From Helichrysum umbraculigerum (Eukaryota; Streptophyta; Magnoliopsida; Asterales; Asteraceae), in NCBI GenBank assembly GCA_949592205.1, contig CATIUR010000005.1, positions 25,313,679-25,377,678 of the forward strand: a stretch of DNA of 64,000 bases. Direction: 5' to 3'. The notes beneath the pieces are model-generated. The model was not told where the DNA came from and ran no database searches. It saw nothing but the letters and a program-made list of their open reading frames with translations. The position numbers and the translations under genes are program-made. Each line of letters begins with the position of its first letter. The first letter of the stretch is position 1. Shown here piece after piece: positions 49,763 through 61,816 of the stretch.

Positions 49763-50544
49763 GGGTTAAAAACACCAAATAATAACAAAGTTTTGTAAGT
49801 GTTCACTCAAAGTCACTAATACTTTTATTGTGTTGATTTAATCACTCAACTTTTATTGTATTGTCTTTAATCACTCAACTTTTATGAAGTGTTCACATCT
49901 TGTGAAAATATCTTAATTTTGTTAATTTATCATATTTTAAAATGGTGACATGGATTATTGTTCTAAAAATTTAGGCTGATTTCGAATTTTTATTTTTATT
50001 TTTTTTCCTTTTGTTATCCAAATCACCAGCTAAATGATAATGATCCAGAAGCTAATTATTATACTATCTTTCGTATGATATACATGGTATTTAAGGAGTA
50101 TTATAGTTCATAAATTTTTTTCCCTATGTGAACCTAATATATAAATTATAGCTACGTATGAATTAGTATAACACCACTGTATTTACTTGAAAACACATGG
50201 TTTACACAATTAAAATTAAGAAACGACACAGCGAATTGTTCACAAAATGTACCAAAAACAAAGCTTATAAAATTGTGAATGTATGTGTCAATGTTCTAAG
50301 AAAAAAGTAATATAATATAATTCCATGTCATACTTCCATGTCAACCTATTTATTTAAATAAAATCCATGTCAGCATTTAATTTAAAAAATTAAATTAATA
50401 TCACAATATATGAACACTCAATGAAAGTTGAGTGATTTAATCAACACATAATGAAACTTGAGTGATTAAATCCAAGTGAAAAAAGTATAAGTGACTTTGA
50501 GTGAACAGTCATGAAACTTCGTTATTATTTGGTGGCATAAACCC
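49763..50544. mobile_element. Foldback MITE, Mutator-like, 782 bp
   Basis: Left arm GGGTTAAAAACACCAAATAA... and right arm ...GGTGGCATAAACCC are inverted over at least 110 bp, including GTTCACTCAAAGTCACT. The 9-bp duplication TATCAAAAA flanks it (49754-49762, 50545-50553). Non-coding. Confidence 0.9.
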
Positions 50545-50553
50545 TATCAAAAA

Positions 50554-51292
50554 AGATGGCAAAGGATAAGGTCCCACCGGAATTATTGGAATTAAATTTG
50601 TTAAATAAATAAAAAGATCCACCGAAATTAAAACACACCCGGCCAATTTCAAACTTTTTGCTATCTAAACTTTAAATTATCATATATTTAATCCTCTCCT
50701 ATACATTTGTCTCTTCAAAAATGTATATATCTTTTGTATATATAAAAAAAAAAAAAACTTAAAATATAAAAATTAGAAGTTGAATCGGTATACGGATCAA
50801 ATATCTTTGACCCGATTTTTATATTATTTAATTAATTATACCTGAAATTTATATTAAATTGTTTAACAAATAATTAGAGGGTGAAAAGTGTAATTAAATA
50901 TTGATTATTGAATCGCAAAGGAAGAAACATAAAGAAAGATCAAGAATTTAGTTCCCTGCTATGCCGGGGTCTTACGTATATATAACCTTAAACAATTTTA
51001 GGTGGAATTTGTTTCATACTATAAACCAAAAAGAAAAAAAAAACTTTATTTTTAATAATGTTTAAAAAGTTAATATATATAATGAATTCGAACTTAAATT
51101 TGTCCGTTGACTGAATTTTAATTATTATTTCAATACAAAGCAAATCTTATCTTTTTTAAGTTTGTTCAATTTTCTAAATTAAAAAATTTAAATTAAAACT
51201 TTATATACGAATTATACATTTTTTTTTTTTTTCTAACATACTAATATATATAGTAAACCTTAACTTTATTTTTTACAATTTCAATTTAGTCG
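50554..51292. other. Non-coding AT-rich region
   Basis: No supported frames. Around 50865-50960, AATTAGAGGGTGAAAAGTGTAA and CTATGCCGGGGTC resemble subterminal Helitron sequence also seen at 55135-55230. Confidence 0.45.
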
Positions 51293-51320
51293 TCCGCGTT
51301 GTCGCGGGTCTTAAATCTAG
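51293..51320 (+). mobile_element. Helitron 3' end
   Basis: Hairpin CCGCGTTGTCGCGG followed by GTCTTAAATCTAG and then T. 5' end not resolved. Confidence 0.75.
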
Positions 51321-52869
51321 TAATAAGATATGATTTGATTCGATCTATTCAATCGTGTAAATTTATTGGCGTTTGGGCGGGCTTCATTAGGGTGGGCTTA
51401 TATTTTCGATCCAAACCTGTTCATATACTTTGGTGGGCTTCCAATGATGGTAACGGTTTTATTCTTCTCAATGCAACCGACGACGCCCATTTAATTGTTA
51501 ACTAGATAAAAGACCCGCGGCAACGCGGGTTATTTTTAAGTATTTTTGTTATTTATTTCATAAATGATTTTTTATTTTTATATGATGTATTGGTTAATAA
51601 TTTTTATTTCTTTTGTTTTATTTAATTAGGTAAAAGTGATTTTAAATAAATATAGATTTGTATCAATATGTTGGTTCCATGGATAGTTTTTATTATAATT
51701 ATCCTTGCTAAGTTCGTGATTATGGTTTGTTTTAATTTTGAGTTTTTTGTTTAATTAACCCTTTTTTTTAGCTAAACTTAGCTGATGTAATACTTCATAC
51801 ATATTGTACACCAAAGTATATGTACCTTCAGACTTTAGTATATACATTTCATAATACTTAATAAGCTAGGTAGGCCTAATAATCTCACAACAATGATAAA
51901 TCATCCCGTTTGATAGACTACTAAAACTTCTATTGACCTTCAATCTTCCGAATAACATCTTCAATGTATGTACTATTTTAGTGCAAAAATAACATATTTT
52001 AAAAATATGTTCGCACTTAAAAAAAAAGTTGCAAGAACCAAATAGAAGCTCTATCAACAATTTCCTCCAATGACTTTATTAGTGTATGTACAACTTATTC
52101 GTTGACTTTAGTATCCATATAACTTCATCAACCTAATCAATAACTGCCATATTTTTTAATCTGCTTGTGAAAATTGAAAACAGTCCTGGTTTTAACCTTT
52201 GTATCTCTTAAAGAGAATTAGTCGGACATTCTGACTTCATCGCTTATAAGCATCACATGCTCACTCTCCTAACCTTTCATCCTTTCTTATTTTTATTTTT
52301 CTCTCATATATTGGTGTGTAAAGTCTACCATATCAAAGCTTCTCTAAACGACAACGTGGATTTAATACAGTTGCACAGCTATTAAAGTGCCACAATCTCC
52401 AACCTATTGGAAATAGATGGATCTTAATGGTAAAAAAAAGGGTTGATAATTAAGAAAAATACAAAGTTATCTTTCATGAGGTAAACGATTTCGCAGTATG
52501 GGTAATCAAATCTCCAAATTACAACCATAAACATAATCTAATCTAGCCCAGGATCGAAATAATCGATAAACCGTCTTAAATAGATTGCTAATTATGAAAA
52601 TAACAAAGATAAAAGGCAAAAAGATCAAAACTTTTTCAGCACATCATCCAGACTAAATTTGGTACCTTTTGAGATCTGTTACCAAATAAATGCAAGTGTC
52701 ATTGTTGTAAGTTCGAGAACTCTGAAAAGCTAAAAAAGCTAACGGAAAGTTCACACTCATATAATTTATTTGCCTTCTGCTTTCTATCTGTATCTTCATG
52801 TTCAACCTACCAAATCAACACGTTATCAGATTTACATTATCATCAAACTACACAAACACGTTAGCATTT

Positions 52870-53390
52870 TATGATAGCGAATAAACTGATGGTCTGTTGT
52901 TTAAGAACAATGACATCTTTCTCCTTTTTCTTAAGAGTGTATTTGGAATCGGACCTTTCCCTCTTTCGGCCCACTGCCACTTCCGCCGCCTCATCATCAT
53001 CGTCCATCAAATCTGCCATAGATTATTACAACGTTATCAACCTATCATCCTTACACAATACATTCATCTGACAATATAACATTATTATGGTTTATAAGAA
53101 TAAAAACATAATATGACACTAACTAAAATTTGTTGGCTTAAATCACGTATTTCACCATAAATCCCTTTTTGCACACGCTCAAGCAATTCCATCGCAATAT
53201 TCTGCAGAAGTATATTTCTCGTTAGACGTACAAAAAACTTTATAAGAATAAGACAAAATCACAAATGGTTAAGAAACATTAAACCTTTTACAAAACTGTT
53301 GCCCGTTCTGCCTTTTCTATTCTGTTCTCTATTCTCTCTTAAGTCGTCCTCATCCTCTCCCTGTATACGTAAACATGGCCAGAGAGCGAT
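52870..53390 (-). pseudogene. Possible captured exon fragments, unidentified
   Basis: Three minus-strand pieces follow acceptor-like CAG or GCAG sites. About 53363-53285 reads GEDEDDLRENREQNRKG. About 53200-53130 reads NIAMELLERVQKGIYGEIRD. About 53015-52870 reads DLMDDDDEAAEVAVGRKRER then KYTLKKKEKDVI. Codon composition is unlike the AT-rich surroundings and all three have the Helitron's orientation, as expected for captured gene pieces. I do not recognise the parent gene, and donor sites are not clear. Confidence 0.35.
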
Positions 53391-54007
53391 AACAATCAAT
53401 ATTACGAAATGAAATAGCTAACATGCTATTAAAAGAAAACTATTATGAAATAGAAAAATATAAGTACATCTGTTGAATCAACTTACACAATAGGGATTAC
53501 AATTTGAAATTTGAATATTTTCATATAACATTTTGAATATAACCGCAAACCTTGAAACGGACTAAGGATGTCAATATACTAAATTCGTGTCAATTATTTT
53601 GAGTGCCTTTTGATAATTGCTAGGCAATTTATTTCTTTCCTACAACTTGTTTGGAATATGAAGACCCCTGCAAAAAACAGGTTTATGAAGGTAAGATCAA
53701 AAAACAACAAATGAAAATTCGTGTTGCATTTTTATTAAAAACCATTATATTTACCATATCGATTTAGAACAATGTTAAGAACAATACCATCATGATATCA
53801 GATTGTAGCATAACGACTATTAGCTAGTGGACATGGGCTTCGATTACAAACTCCATTTATATTGTAAGGGTTCAGATAGAATATGCCACCGGTAATTCTG
53901 TTAAAGGCTTCAATATTAGAAGCTTCCACAAAAATATTTAATAAACGCAAGAAGCTTACTTCCTGATTAGAAGAGCATAAATTCTCGTTGACATCCAAAG
54001 TACTACC

Positions 54008-54235
54008 TAAAAGGGGGAATCTAAAGACACCCCCCGAAGTCTGGATCTACCCCTGGCCCATCATTTCGGTATACTTTTATTTAAATTTGATCCACTTCAG
54101 TACAGAATCAGTTTCAGTTTTAGACTAAACAGAAGGCTGAGATGGGGTATACCTAAAAAATAAAATAAAAAAGGATGGGCCAGGGGGTAGGAGCAGGAAA
54201 AAAGGGTGGGCCAGGGGTAGCTTTAATAGGCCCCT
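54008..54235. mobile_element. MITE-like element related to 10892-11173
   Basis: Starts AGGGGGAATCTAAAGACACC and ends TTTAATAGGCCCCTT. It shares CAGTTTTAGACTAA and the GGGGTAT/AAAAAA layout with the element at 10892. TSD not clear. Confidence 0.45.
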
Positions 54236-55268
54236 TATTTTAGGTCCACACTTTTTATGAATGTATATATATTGCCTCCAAATATGTTGTATATATCATA
54301 GAACAAAATTTATACTTATCAAACTGTACTTTCTCATCGGGTAAACTTACGTACAATAGAAGACAATAACATGCAACATCAGTTTGTAAATATTTTTCAG
54401 TAACAAAAAGAAAATCAAGCAACAATGAACATTTAATTTTAATAAATGAAAATTAAAGAAAAAAGAAAACAAACCAGATCTTGTTGGTGGTTTTTTCTCG
54501 ACGCTGTGTCAGAGACACGTTTCCGGTTACGATTTAAACTACCAAAAAAAAAAAATTAACGCTAGACCATAATCGGAATTTAAGCCACCACAATGGTATT
54601 CAACCATCATCATCGGATTGTATGCCAACATCAACAGATTTGCACACCATCAACAGATTTGACCACATCGGATTTTGAACAAACAACATCGATGCCAAGC
54701 AAATACAACCGGATCTTGAAGGTACATGAACCGAAATTCAACAGTAGTCATCGGATCTTTTCAGATCTAACGGATCGGAACCGGATTTCACGGCCCCCGG
54801 GATACAATGGATTCAACCGGATATCGAGAACGTAGCAAAAAACCAATAGATCCAGATTTCGATGATGGGGGGTTTTCTATGATGACGATATTGGAGGCGA
54901 TGGTGATGGTTCCGAAACGAAAGTGGTGGGTAGATTAGGGTTTACTGTGGTGTCGGGGATGGAGGTGTTTTGAAAAGGTGAGAAACGGGTTTGGGGTTTT
55001 GGGGACGGGGTGTAGGTTTATTTTAATTATCTTTTCTCTAGGATTTGATGTCAACTTTGGTTACTCTTTTTTATAATAAATATAATAATTATTATTTAAT
55101 TAATTAATTATTACTTTATTTATGTTTAACAATTAATTAGGAGGGGTGAAAGTGTAATAATCATGATTAAATTTTAATCGTTGGATCAATATGAGAAAAA
55201 TCAATTAAAGGTCAGGATTTCTCCAAGCTATTTTGCTTTAAATATATATTATAAATTATAGATTATAG
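54236..55268. other. Non-coding part of Helitron
   Basis: 54480-55010 is more GC-rich than its surroundings (CCGGATTT, GATCGGAACCGG, GGGGACGGGG). It may derive from a gene 5' region, but no consistent frame was found; the 80-residue frame at 54593 has no motif. Confidence 0.4.
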
Positions 55269-55269
55269 A

Positions 55270-56270
55270 TGCATGGATCATGGAAAGGGCCAGCTTTATT
55301 GAGCCTTCCTGAAAACCACAATATATATACACAAACAAACAAAGTAATGTGTAAAATTTAGTTATAAAATAAAAAAAAAAATACTGACACTTAATTATTA
55401 CACAAGTGAGATAAGTATACCCTATCATGTATGGTATAACTACAGTAAGTCCAAGTTCATTCCACATGGACTGTGTATTTAAGAATTTTAATTACTAATG
55501 CAACTAATTTAAGTACAGAAAAAGACTTGTGGTTTTGTGATCGAATTGTCAATTTGCTTAACAAACTATTTTAATTAAACTAAGTGGACTCAAGAAGAGT
55601 CAAAGTGATTGATTTGACTTTCAAATATTAGAACGAACACTCGCTTGGATTATTTCACTAATAACTTCGGGGTATTTAGTTAAAACCAATTTATTTAACA
55701 AGTCATGTTCATTTCGATTAGACTAGGCTTAACATTCGCTATCACCTACACCCTAATCTCAATTCACCAAATTACAATTTAATGACATTCGCCGAAATCA
55801 CTAAGTTATACGTTTTAGTTTAATTGTCTAACTTATTACTTCTCTGCGTCCGCAATCAAAGCTCAACTATTCATAGACAAAAAATTGATAAACATATATG
55901 TGACAAACATCCGCTATAATCAATTATTCATTTACCAAATAAATTAGAACCAATAATTAAACCTAAATACGTAAGGTTCTCAATTAAACGTAATTTAATC
56001 AAACATCCATAACATATACTTAAACCAAAATCCCATGGAGAAATCCTGACCCTTCCATGGGGTTTTCCAAATCGATCTAACGATCTAGAATTACTCAAGA
56101 TATTTACATTTAACTCCCCTACAACCTTTAAATATATTAATAGATTTTATTTATTTAATATTAATCGGCTATATTTTCTTAACTAAAAAAATCTGCGCGC
56201 AATAATATAAAAAACATAAAAAAAAAAAAAAAAAATCTGCCATAATATTATATCCGCATCCTCATTCCGT
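55270..56270. other. Non-coding AT-rich region
   Basis: No supported features. Confidence 0.5.
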
Positions 56271-56496
56271 GTATAAACCCTTGCGGCCATCTCACACATA
56301 TTGGCTATTTTCTCTGTCTTTTTCTTCTTCTTGAACAATAATTCTAGGTTTTTTTATTTCTTTCATTACGATTCTAGGGTTTTTTTATTTCTTTCTTTCA
56401 TACGTATCCATTTATAATTTTATATGTGTTACAGGCTATTCGAAATCAAAACTTCACAGCAAATTAAGGATCACAGTCAAATAGAAAAACATTCTC

Positions 56497-56556
56497 ATGG
56501 AAAAGAAACAGCAGCCATGGCACGTGCTCGAATTTCACAGTGGCATTGGTAGCATG
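56497..56556 (+). pseudogene. First exon resembling DNMT2 (tRNA cytosine-5-methyltransferase)
   Basis: MEKKQQPWHVLEFHSGIGSM followed by a GTAA donor. PW.VLEFxSGIGxM is motif I, the SAM-binding start of the DNMT2/TRDMT1 family, whose usual form is VLEFYSGIGGM. Tyr to His and Gly to Ser changes in the SAM loop suggest decay. An upstream leader with CT-rich stretches (56300-56400) and an apparent 5' intron (AG at about 56434) precede it, as in a normal gene 5' end. No later DNMT2 exon is present; the following exons resemble a different gene. This is a fragment, probably transposon-captured. Confidence 0.6.
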
Positions 56557-57075
56557 GTAACATAACTTTTTCAGCTCTTTTCTTTTTTAGTATACATAAT
56601 AAATATCAACAAAATAATCTAAATAAGTAACCGAGGCATGAAGAATTGAACTTAAATATTCAACTTATGTTTTCTTTACTTCGATTTTGGTTGGGATCGT
56701 GATTTAAAGGTTTATTTGATTTCCGTGTGTTTGTTTGGTATGAAAAGGATATACGCCTAAGTGCCTAATCATGTCTTACCCTCATGTATGAATGAACTGT
56801 TAATTTGAATGTGTTTAATAACATTGTTTTTGGCATTTAAGTATTTAACCTGCTTTTTTTTCTTGCATGTTTCACATATCAATTTGGTTTCTATGTGTGC
56901 ATATTAGGGAACTGAAAAGGTGAAGGTGTACAATGGAACGTAGCAAAAGTGAGTTACCGGTTACTATGTCGAATGTACTATTTATGTTTTTTATTGGTCC
57001 GTACGGGTCTTTTTAACAAGTAAAAACGTGCTCTATTTATGTGGAACAATGAGCACATTCATCATTCTTTCTTAG

Positions 57076-57171
57076 AACAGGACCGTGGTTCTACCGAACA
57101 TCTTTGAAGCACTAGAGATGAACATTCAGGCGGGCTGGAACCCTGCGCTTCATGGACTCACAAGTAACACT
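57076..57171 (+). pseudogene. Exon resembling PP2A B56 (B') regulatory subunit
   Basis: Between a CTTAG acceptor and a GTAAGT donor, 32 open codons read NRTVVLPNIFEALEMN, then AGWNPALHGLTSNT. This fits the C-terminal HEAT-like region of B56 subunits (typical NR.VILP.IFPALEKN...HWN.AV..LT.NV). B56 steers protein phosphatase 2A to substrates. Only a fragment is present. Ala-Gly replaces the usual basic-His before WN. Confidence 0.55.
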
Positions 57172-57605
57172 GTAAGTATGTTCATGTAAATGGACATGGA
57201 GTTATTTGAAGTGTGCCATACAGAGTATATATATTGAGAGAAAGATGCTCATGCCAAAGTGCACAAGATCATAATGGGTTTTCCTTTTTACTTTTCAGTT
57301 AGTTGATCATCTATGGAAATGTTAATTTTATTTTATGTGTATACCTTCTATTTGATACTAACTAATATTTTAAGTTATACAATCATATTTTGAGTTGATA
57401 TTCTCTTATTATTATGTAATCGTTTGATTGTGGGGATTCGGCATATGGAAACAGCAGGAGGTTGTTATGCATTCTCATTTTCTGTTACAGTTGACATATT
57501 TGTCGTTTTCTAGCAAGCTCAATCTGTTTGTGAAAGGATTAAATACGTTATTCTTTTAATGTGTAAGTACGTACGCATACTTATATATCCGTTCTTTCTC
57601 TATAG

Positions 57606-57655
57606 CACTTGAAAATGATGAGAGCGAGAATAAGCAAGCCCAATTTGTTTATGTT
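57606..57655 (+). pseudogene. Possible further B56-like exon
   Basis: After a CTATAG acceptor, one frame reads LENDESENKQAQF. The acidic, glutamine-rich character suits the B56 C-terminal tail. No good donor is seen. Weak. Confidence 0.3.
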
Positions 57656-57850
57656 TGTCTTGCTGTTTTGGTGAGGTTGTATTCTTTATTGTATTTTTGT
57701 ACAATTTTCAATTTTCTACCATGTCAAATATGTTATGCATAATATGGGGAGTGCCAGACATTACAGTTTATTGTCAGTGATAATATAATCCTCGAATTTC
57801 CAAGTGTTTATTTCAAATGATGGCTATATTTGGGACTCATTGAATTGTAG

Positions 57851-57919
57851 GAGCTACGTGTTGAAACTGAAACCAAGCATGAAGCCGTTGATGATGATCG
57901 CTGGGAAATGTATGATTAA
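57851..57919 (+). pseudogene. Possible last B56-like exon
   Basis: After a TTGTAG acceptor: ELRVETETKHEAVDDDRWEMYD and stop. The pattern (charged helix, KREATW-like KHEAVDDDRW) resembles the C-terminal tail of plant B56 subunits. Same strand as the exon at 57076. Confidence 0.35.
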
Positions 57920-58735
57920 ACTTGAACCATTGATGGGTATGGACACAAAACACCTAGCTCCATGGTTGGAAAGTTTCCTTAAGGCCTAATGTGACAACTA
58001 TTCTAACGTCTTTAACATCTACATAATTGATCAAAACTATGTGTTTCTCTTATTAGTTGTTTCTAGAGTCATTATAATTTTGTTAAATTCATTTAAGATG
58101 GCAATTTTGACTCATGTATATGTCGTTATGTTGGGTTTAATGCTAGAATATTTATCACTCCAGTAATTCTATCTCAAGATTTTAGTTAATACCACTATGT
58201 TTCTGACTTATAAAATAACTGTAGATAGTATGTTGTCAGGGGTGTATAGCATTACTCTTTCAAAAATCCTCTTATTTGTGTAAACAGAAATTAATAACAA
58301 CCCGAGCTCTTATTTGGATGGTTTGGATTGGGTGACTTATAATTTGAATTGGGTCTCGCGTGGATTGAGAGTTTGCTAAACCGAATAACTCTATTGTCCT
58401 GAAACCCGACCAAATGGACACCCCTGACAACATACTATCTACAGTTTTTTATGAGTAATGCTATACAAGCCTAATTAGGTAGACCTACAAAGAGACCTAC
58501 TCCTCTTATTGGTTGAATTTTTTCTCTCTTCTAATCTCATCCAATCAAATTTTCACATTAATCAATCACAGTTTTAGGTCTGTTTTTAGGCCTAGAAATT
58601 TAGACTACTAATCATTTTCCTTTTTGAAATTTAAATTCGATTATTGGGTTGGATAATTAAATAGCCCAAATACCAATTTAAAGCATTTTAATTATTCTTT
58701 GAGCTTAAAATGTTGAATTTGTGTTTATGAATGTG

Positions 58736-58737
<2 letters not shown>
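57920..58737. other. Non-coding region with a short repeat
   Basis: 58205-58440 holds GATAGTATGTTGTCAGGGGTG and, inverted, CACCCCTGACAACATACTAT around 58425, the arms of an inverted repeat of about 235 bp (likely a MITE). 58448-58620 is related to 41708-41885. Confidence 0.55.

Positions 58738-58783
<46 letters not shown>
58738..58783. repeat. (AT)n microsatellite
   Basis: About 23 AT units. Confidence 0.95.
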
Positions 58784-58789
<6 letters not shown>

Positions 58790-60390
58790 TAGCTTATTGT
58801 TATTGAGTTGGATGTTTGAGAGGCTTTTTTTTTTTTTTTTTTTTGCATTGTAGCAAAAACTTTTACGGGTGATGATCTCCTATAATAATGGTAGGACACT
58901 AGAGTCAAGGCTTACAGTCTGCTAGCTCTACTGCTCTACTATAGGAATTATCTATTGAAGCAAATCGAGGAGGTGAAAATGTGTGTGTCAAACCAGCAAG
59001 AGAGTGATGCTCAACGCGAGTGGTAGGATTCTGGTAAGTTCCTTGCTTACACAACGACGACCCATTTACTTATTAACATGTGTATTTAAGTTATGTCTTA
59101 TATGTATGGGTCAAAATGAGAAATTAAAAGAAACCACTAACTTATAAGCTACGGTCAAACTTTAAAGTTGCCCAAAGTGCATTTTTAATGCATAAAACCT
59201 CCTAATTATTGACACTAAAGATGGGCCATGGGCTAGCTATATTGAGGTGACCGAACAACCAACATGTACATATTCGTATTAATTCTCTATGAAATGTTTA
59301 TCATTCTAAAAAAAAGATTACATTTTTGTCAAAACAATATGATTTTTGTAAACTTACTATACTTAACACGGTTATTATGACCCATTTGGATCCCTATCCT
59401 TTTCACGCATATCCCTGTTGTAACATATGAGAAAGTGAAATAGTCCCATCCCATGAACTGCAACATTAGACCTGTGTTGTCAAATGTTTTCCTAAATTTC
59501 GTCCAAATAATGACAAAGCATGAAAGATAGTGAATCGCATCAATAATACAATGTGGGAAAATAGGGAATCAGAGCTTGAAAAACTGCCACAAAAAAGTAG
59601 ATGTTGCACTTTTTGGGATATTAAGATTTTTTTTTCTCTTTTATGTATATCGTATCATATATTCATATGTCACCATTCTTTTTTTGTTTCAAAAGTCAGC
59701 TGTGTTGACGACCTTGGCGTTTATGTGGAAGCACTGGAGGACTGTCTTCCTCGAATTTCACAAAATAGCTTTGAAAAGGTACTAATGATATAGTACTCTC
59801 TAAAAATTGATAGCAATTGAAAATATATTTTCTTGAGTCTGACTTTGTTGAGTCAAGCTAAGGAATTACCCATGTTAAACAACTACTCAACTTGCCACAC
59901 CTAACTACCCGATAATTTTCATTTTCTTATTGGGGGCATTTGCTCGAATGTTTCATGTTATGTTTCCACATGCACTTGGATTACATCAAATGCCAATTCC
60001 TCCACCGAAGTTTTCAATCATTGAACCTTTCATATATTGTATCCATATCAACAAATGATAATGAACGTCTCTTCTATGAAGGAAGTAATGGATGGGCTGA
60101 ACTTAATGTCTGAGTCATCGGGAAACGAGGTCTTATGCACTCTTTGATGCTTAGCGTCGTTGTTGAAGAAAGAGCCGACATAATCACTTGAAGAGAATTT
60201 TCAAGGTAGAAAAAGTGTTACTAATACTTGACAGGGGACAATAGAAAAAGAGGTACATCCATTTATGAGAATCATGGAAATGTATTTGATGAAATATTTT
60301 TATTAATGACTACGAAATACAGTCTGTTATTAATGTTCGATTCCCCAACTGTATATAAGATGATCATGGTGCTTATGAACATTATGCTAA
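58784..60390 (+). other. Mostly non-coding; one possible exon at 59696-59778
   Basis: Between a T-rich AAAAG acceptor and a GGTACT donor, one frame is open for 27 codons: SCVDDLGVYVEALEDC then LPRISQNSFEK. It looks protein-like, but I do not recognise the family. At 58980-59030, EEVKMCVSNQQESDAQREW ends in a stop. These may be further captured pieces. No continuous gene can be built. Confidence 0.3.
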
Positions 60391-61111
60391 CACAACATTA
60401 GAAATTCAGAGTTTTTGACAAAAATGGTGGGTAGGGAAAAATTTATTACCAATTTGGTGTTTTTCTAAAAATATTTACTACTAACGTAGTTTCTAACAAA
60501 ATATTATCTTTGTTTTTTCTTTTAAATGGAGTTTTGCTGCAAGACTTGTAGTGAATTATTTTTAAATTTGTAACCTTTCACATTTTCTTTTCAATTGAGA
60601 TTGTTTTAGATATTTTAGTAACATAATACATATAGAATCTTCCTATGATATATAATAACTCTGTTATAAATAGAAGACAGCACAATCTCATCTCATTCAC
60701 ATATTACATGGATGATTGGATCCAGAAGATTGAACGGATGTTTAGCCGTTTAGGCATGAGATTTGAAACAAAAAAAAATGCAAAATTTAAACATCTAATC
60801 AGGATCTATTGTTCCTTCTTTTCTCCATCTTCATGTCTCTTAGCTTCTCCTTTTCTATCTTTATGCGTGTATATAGTCTTCTAATGAGCACATTTTAGAT
60901 TTTAAAAGTTTACATTAACTACGTAACACTAGCAATAAACATAAACCACCAATGTAAATAACATGTTCCACTTATTACAATATTCTCCATTCATATTCAC
61001 TTTTTGAGCTTTCATCACATCCTTCCATTTAATTTGTTTATGTCCCAGTAATTATAATTATTAGAAACAGTACAAACTGGATACGTAGAAGTTAGTTACC
61101 ATTATTTGGAA

Positions 61112-61434
61112 GGGCTTAGACCCTCGAAATGCAACGAACTTTGCCCAAAAGTCTATTGTATGTGACCAACTTTTGACGAGGCATAAGAATGCAACCAACT
61201 TGAAAAAGTGGGGTTTTTGATGTAACTTGCTGATGTGTCGTTCGTTGAAAGTGACACGTGGCGTACGGATGTGCCACGTGGCTTACGGAGAGTTTGACAA
61301 CTCATCGTCACATCAGCAAGTTACATCAAAAACCCCACTTTTTCAAGTAGGTTGCATTCTTATGCCTCGTCGAAAGTTGGTCGCATACAATAGACTTTTG
61401 GGCAAAGTTCGTTGCATTTCGAGGGACTATGCCC
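61112..61434. mobile_element. Foldback MITE, Mutator-like, 323 bp
   Basis: GGGCTTAGACCCTCGAAATG at the left and the inverse CATTTCGAGGGACTATGCCC at the right; inverted arms of about 120 bp pair through ACTTTGCCCAAAAGTCTATT and CAACTTGAAAAAGTGGGG. Flanked by TATTTGGAA (61103-61111, 61435-61443). The frame at 61227-61490 is repeat-derived. Confidence 0.92.
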
Positions 61435-61816
61435 TATTTGGAACAACCACTATATTAGAGAGATACAATCAAACCGTTGAGAAAAAATAATTATGATTTT
61501 ACATAGAAAATTACAACATCCTCATGAATCTAATAACCAGTCAATATATAAATAAAAATGAAAGATCGAAGTCGGGATTCTAAAAAAACTTTTTTTTTAA
61601 AAAAAGAAAAAAATTATACGGAGTATAATATAGGAAAATCTTGGATTATGTTTCTAATATTATCTAGCACAATCTGAATTAGAAAGAAGAAGTTAAAAGT
61701 TACAAATTTTTTAAAATATTGATTAACATTTATGCAGCAAAATCCATTTAAAAGAAAAAAAATGTTTTTAGTTTTTAACACTTTATTAGTAAATATTTCT
61801 AGAAAAACACCAAGTT

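Larger units (their letters stand above)
51502..55269 (-). mobile_element. Minus-strand Helitron, about 3.8 kb
   Basis: Minus strand begins TCTATAATCTATAATTTATA (55269), followed by AAAGC and CAAGCTATTT-like subterminal sequence. It ends with hairpin CCCGCGTTGCCGCGGG and TCTTTTATCTAG at 51502. It lies between A and T. It includes possible captured exons (52870-53390) and a MITE-like insertion (54008-54235). No Rep/helicase. Confidence 0.65.

Noticed and set aside
61227..61490. 87-residue plus frame
   Set aside because: Runs across a foldback MITE and out over its TSD; no conserved motif.
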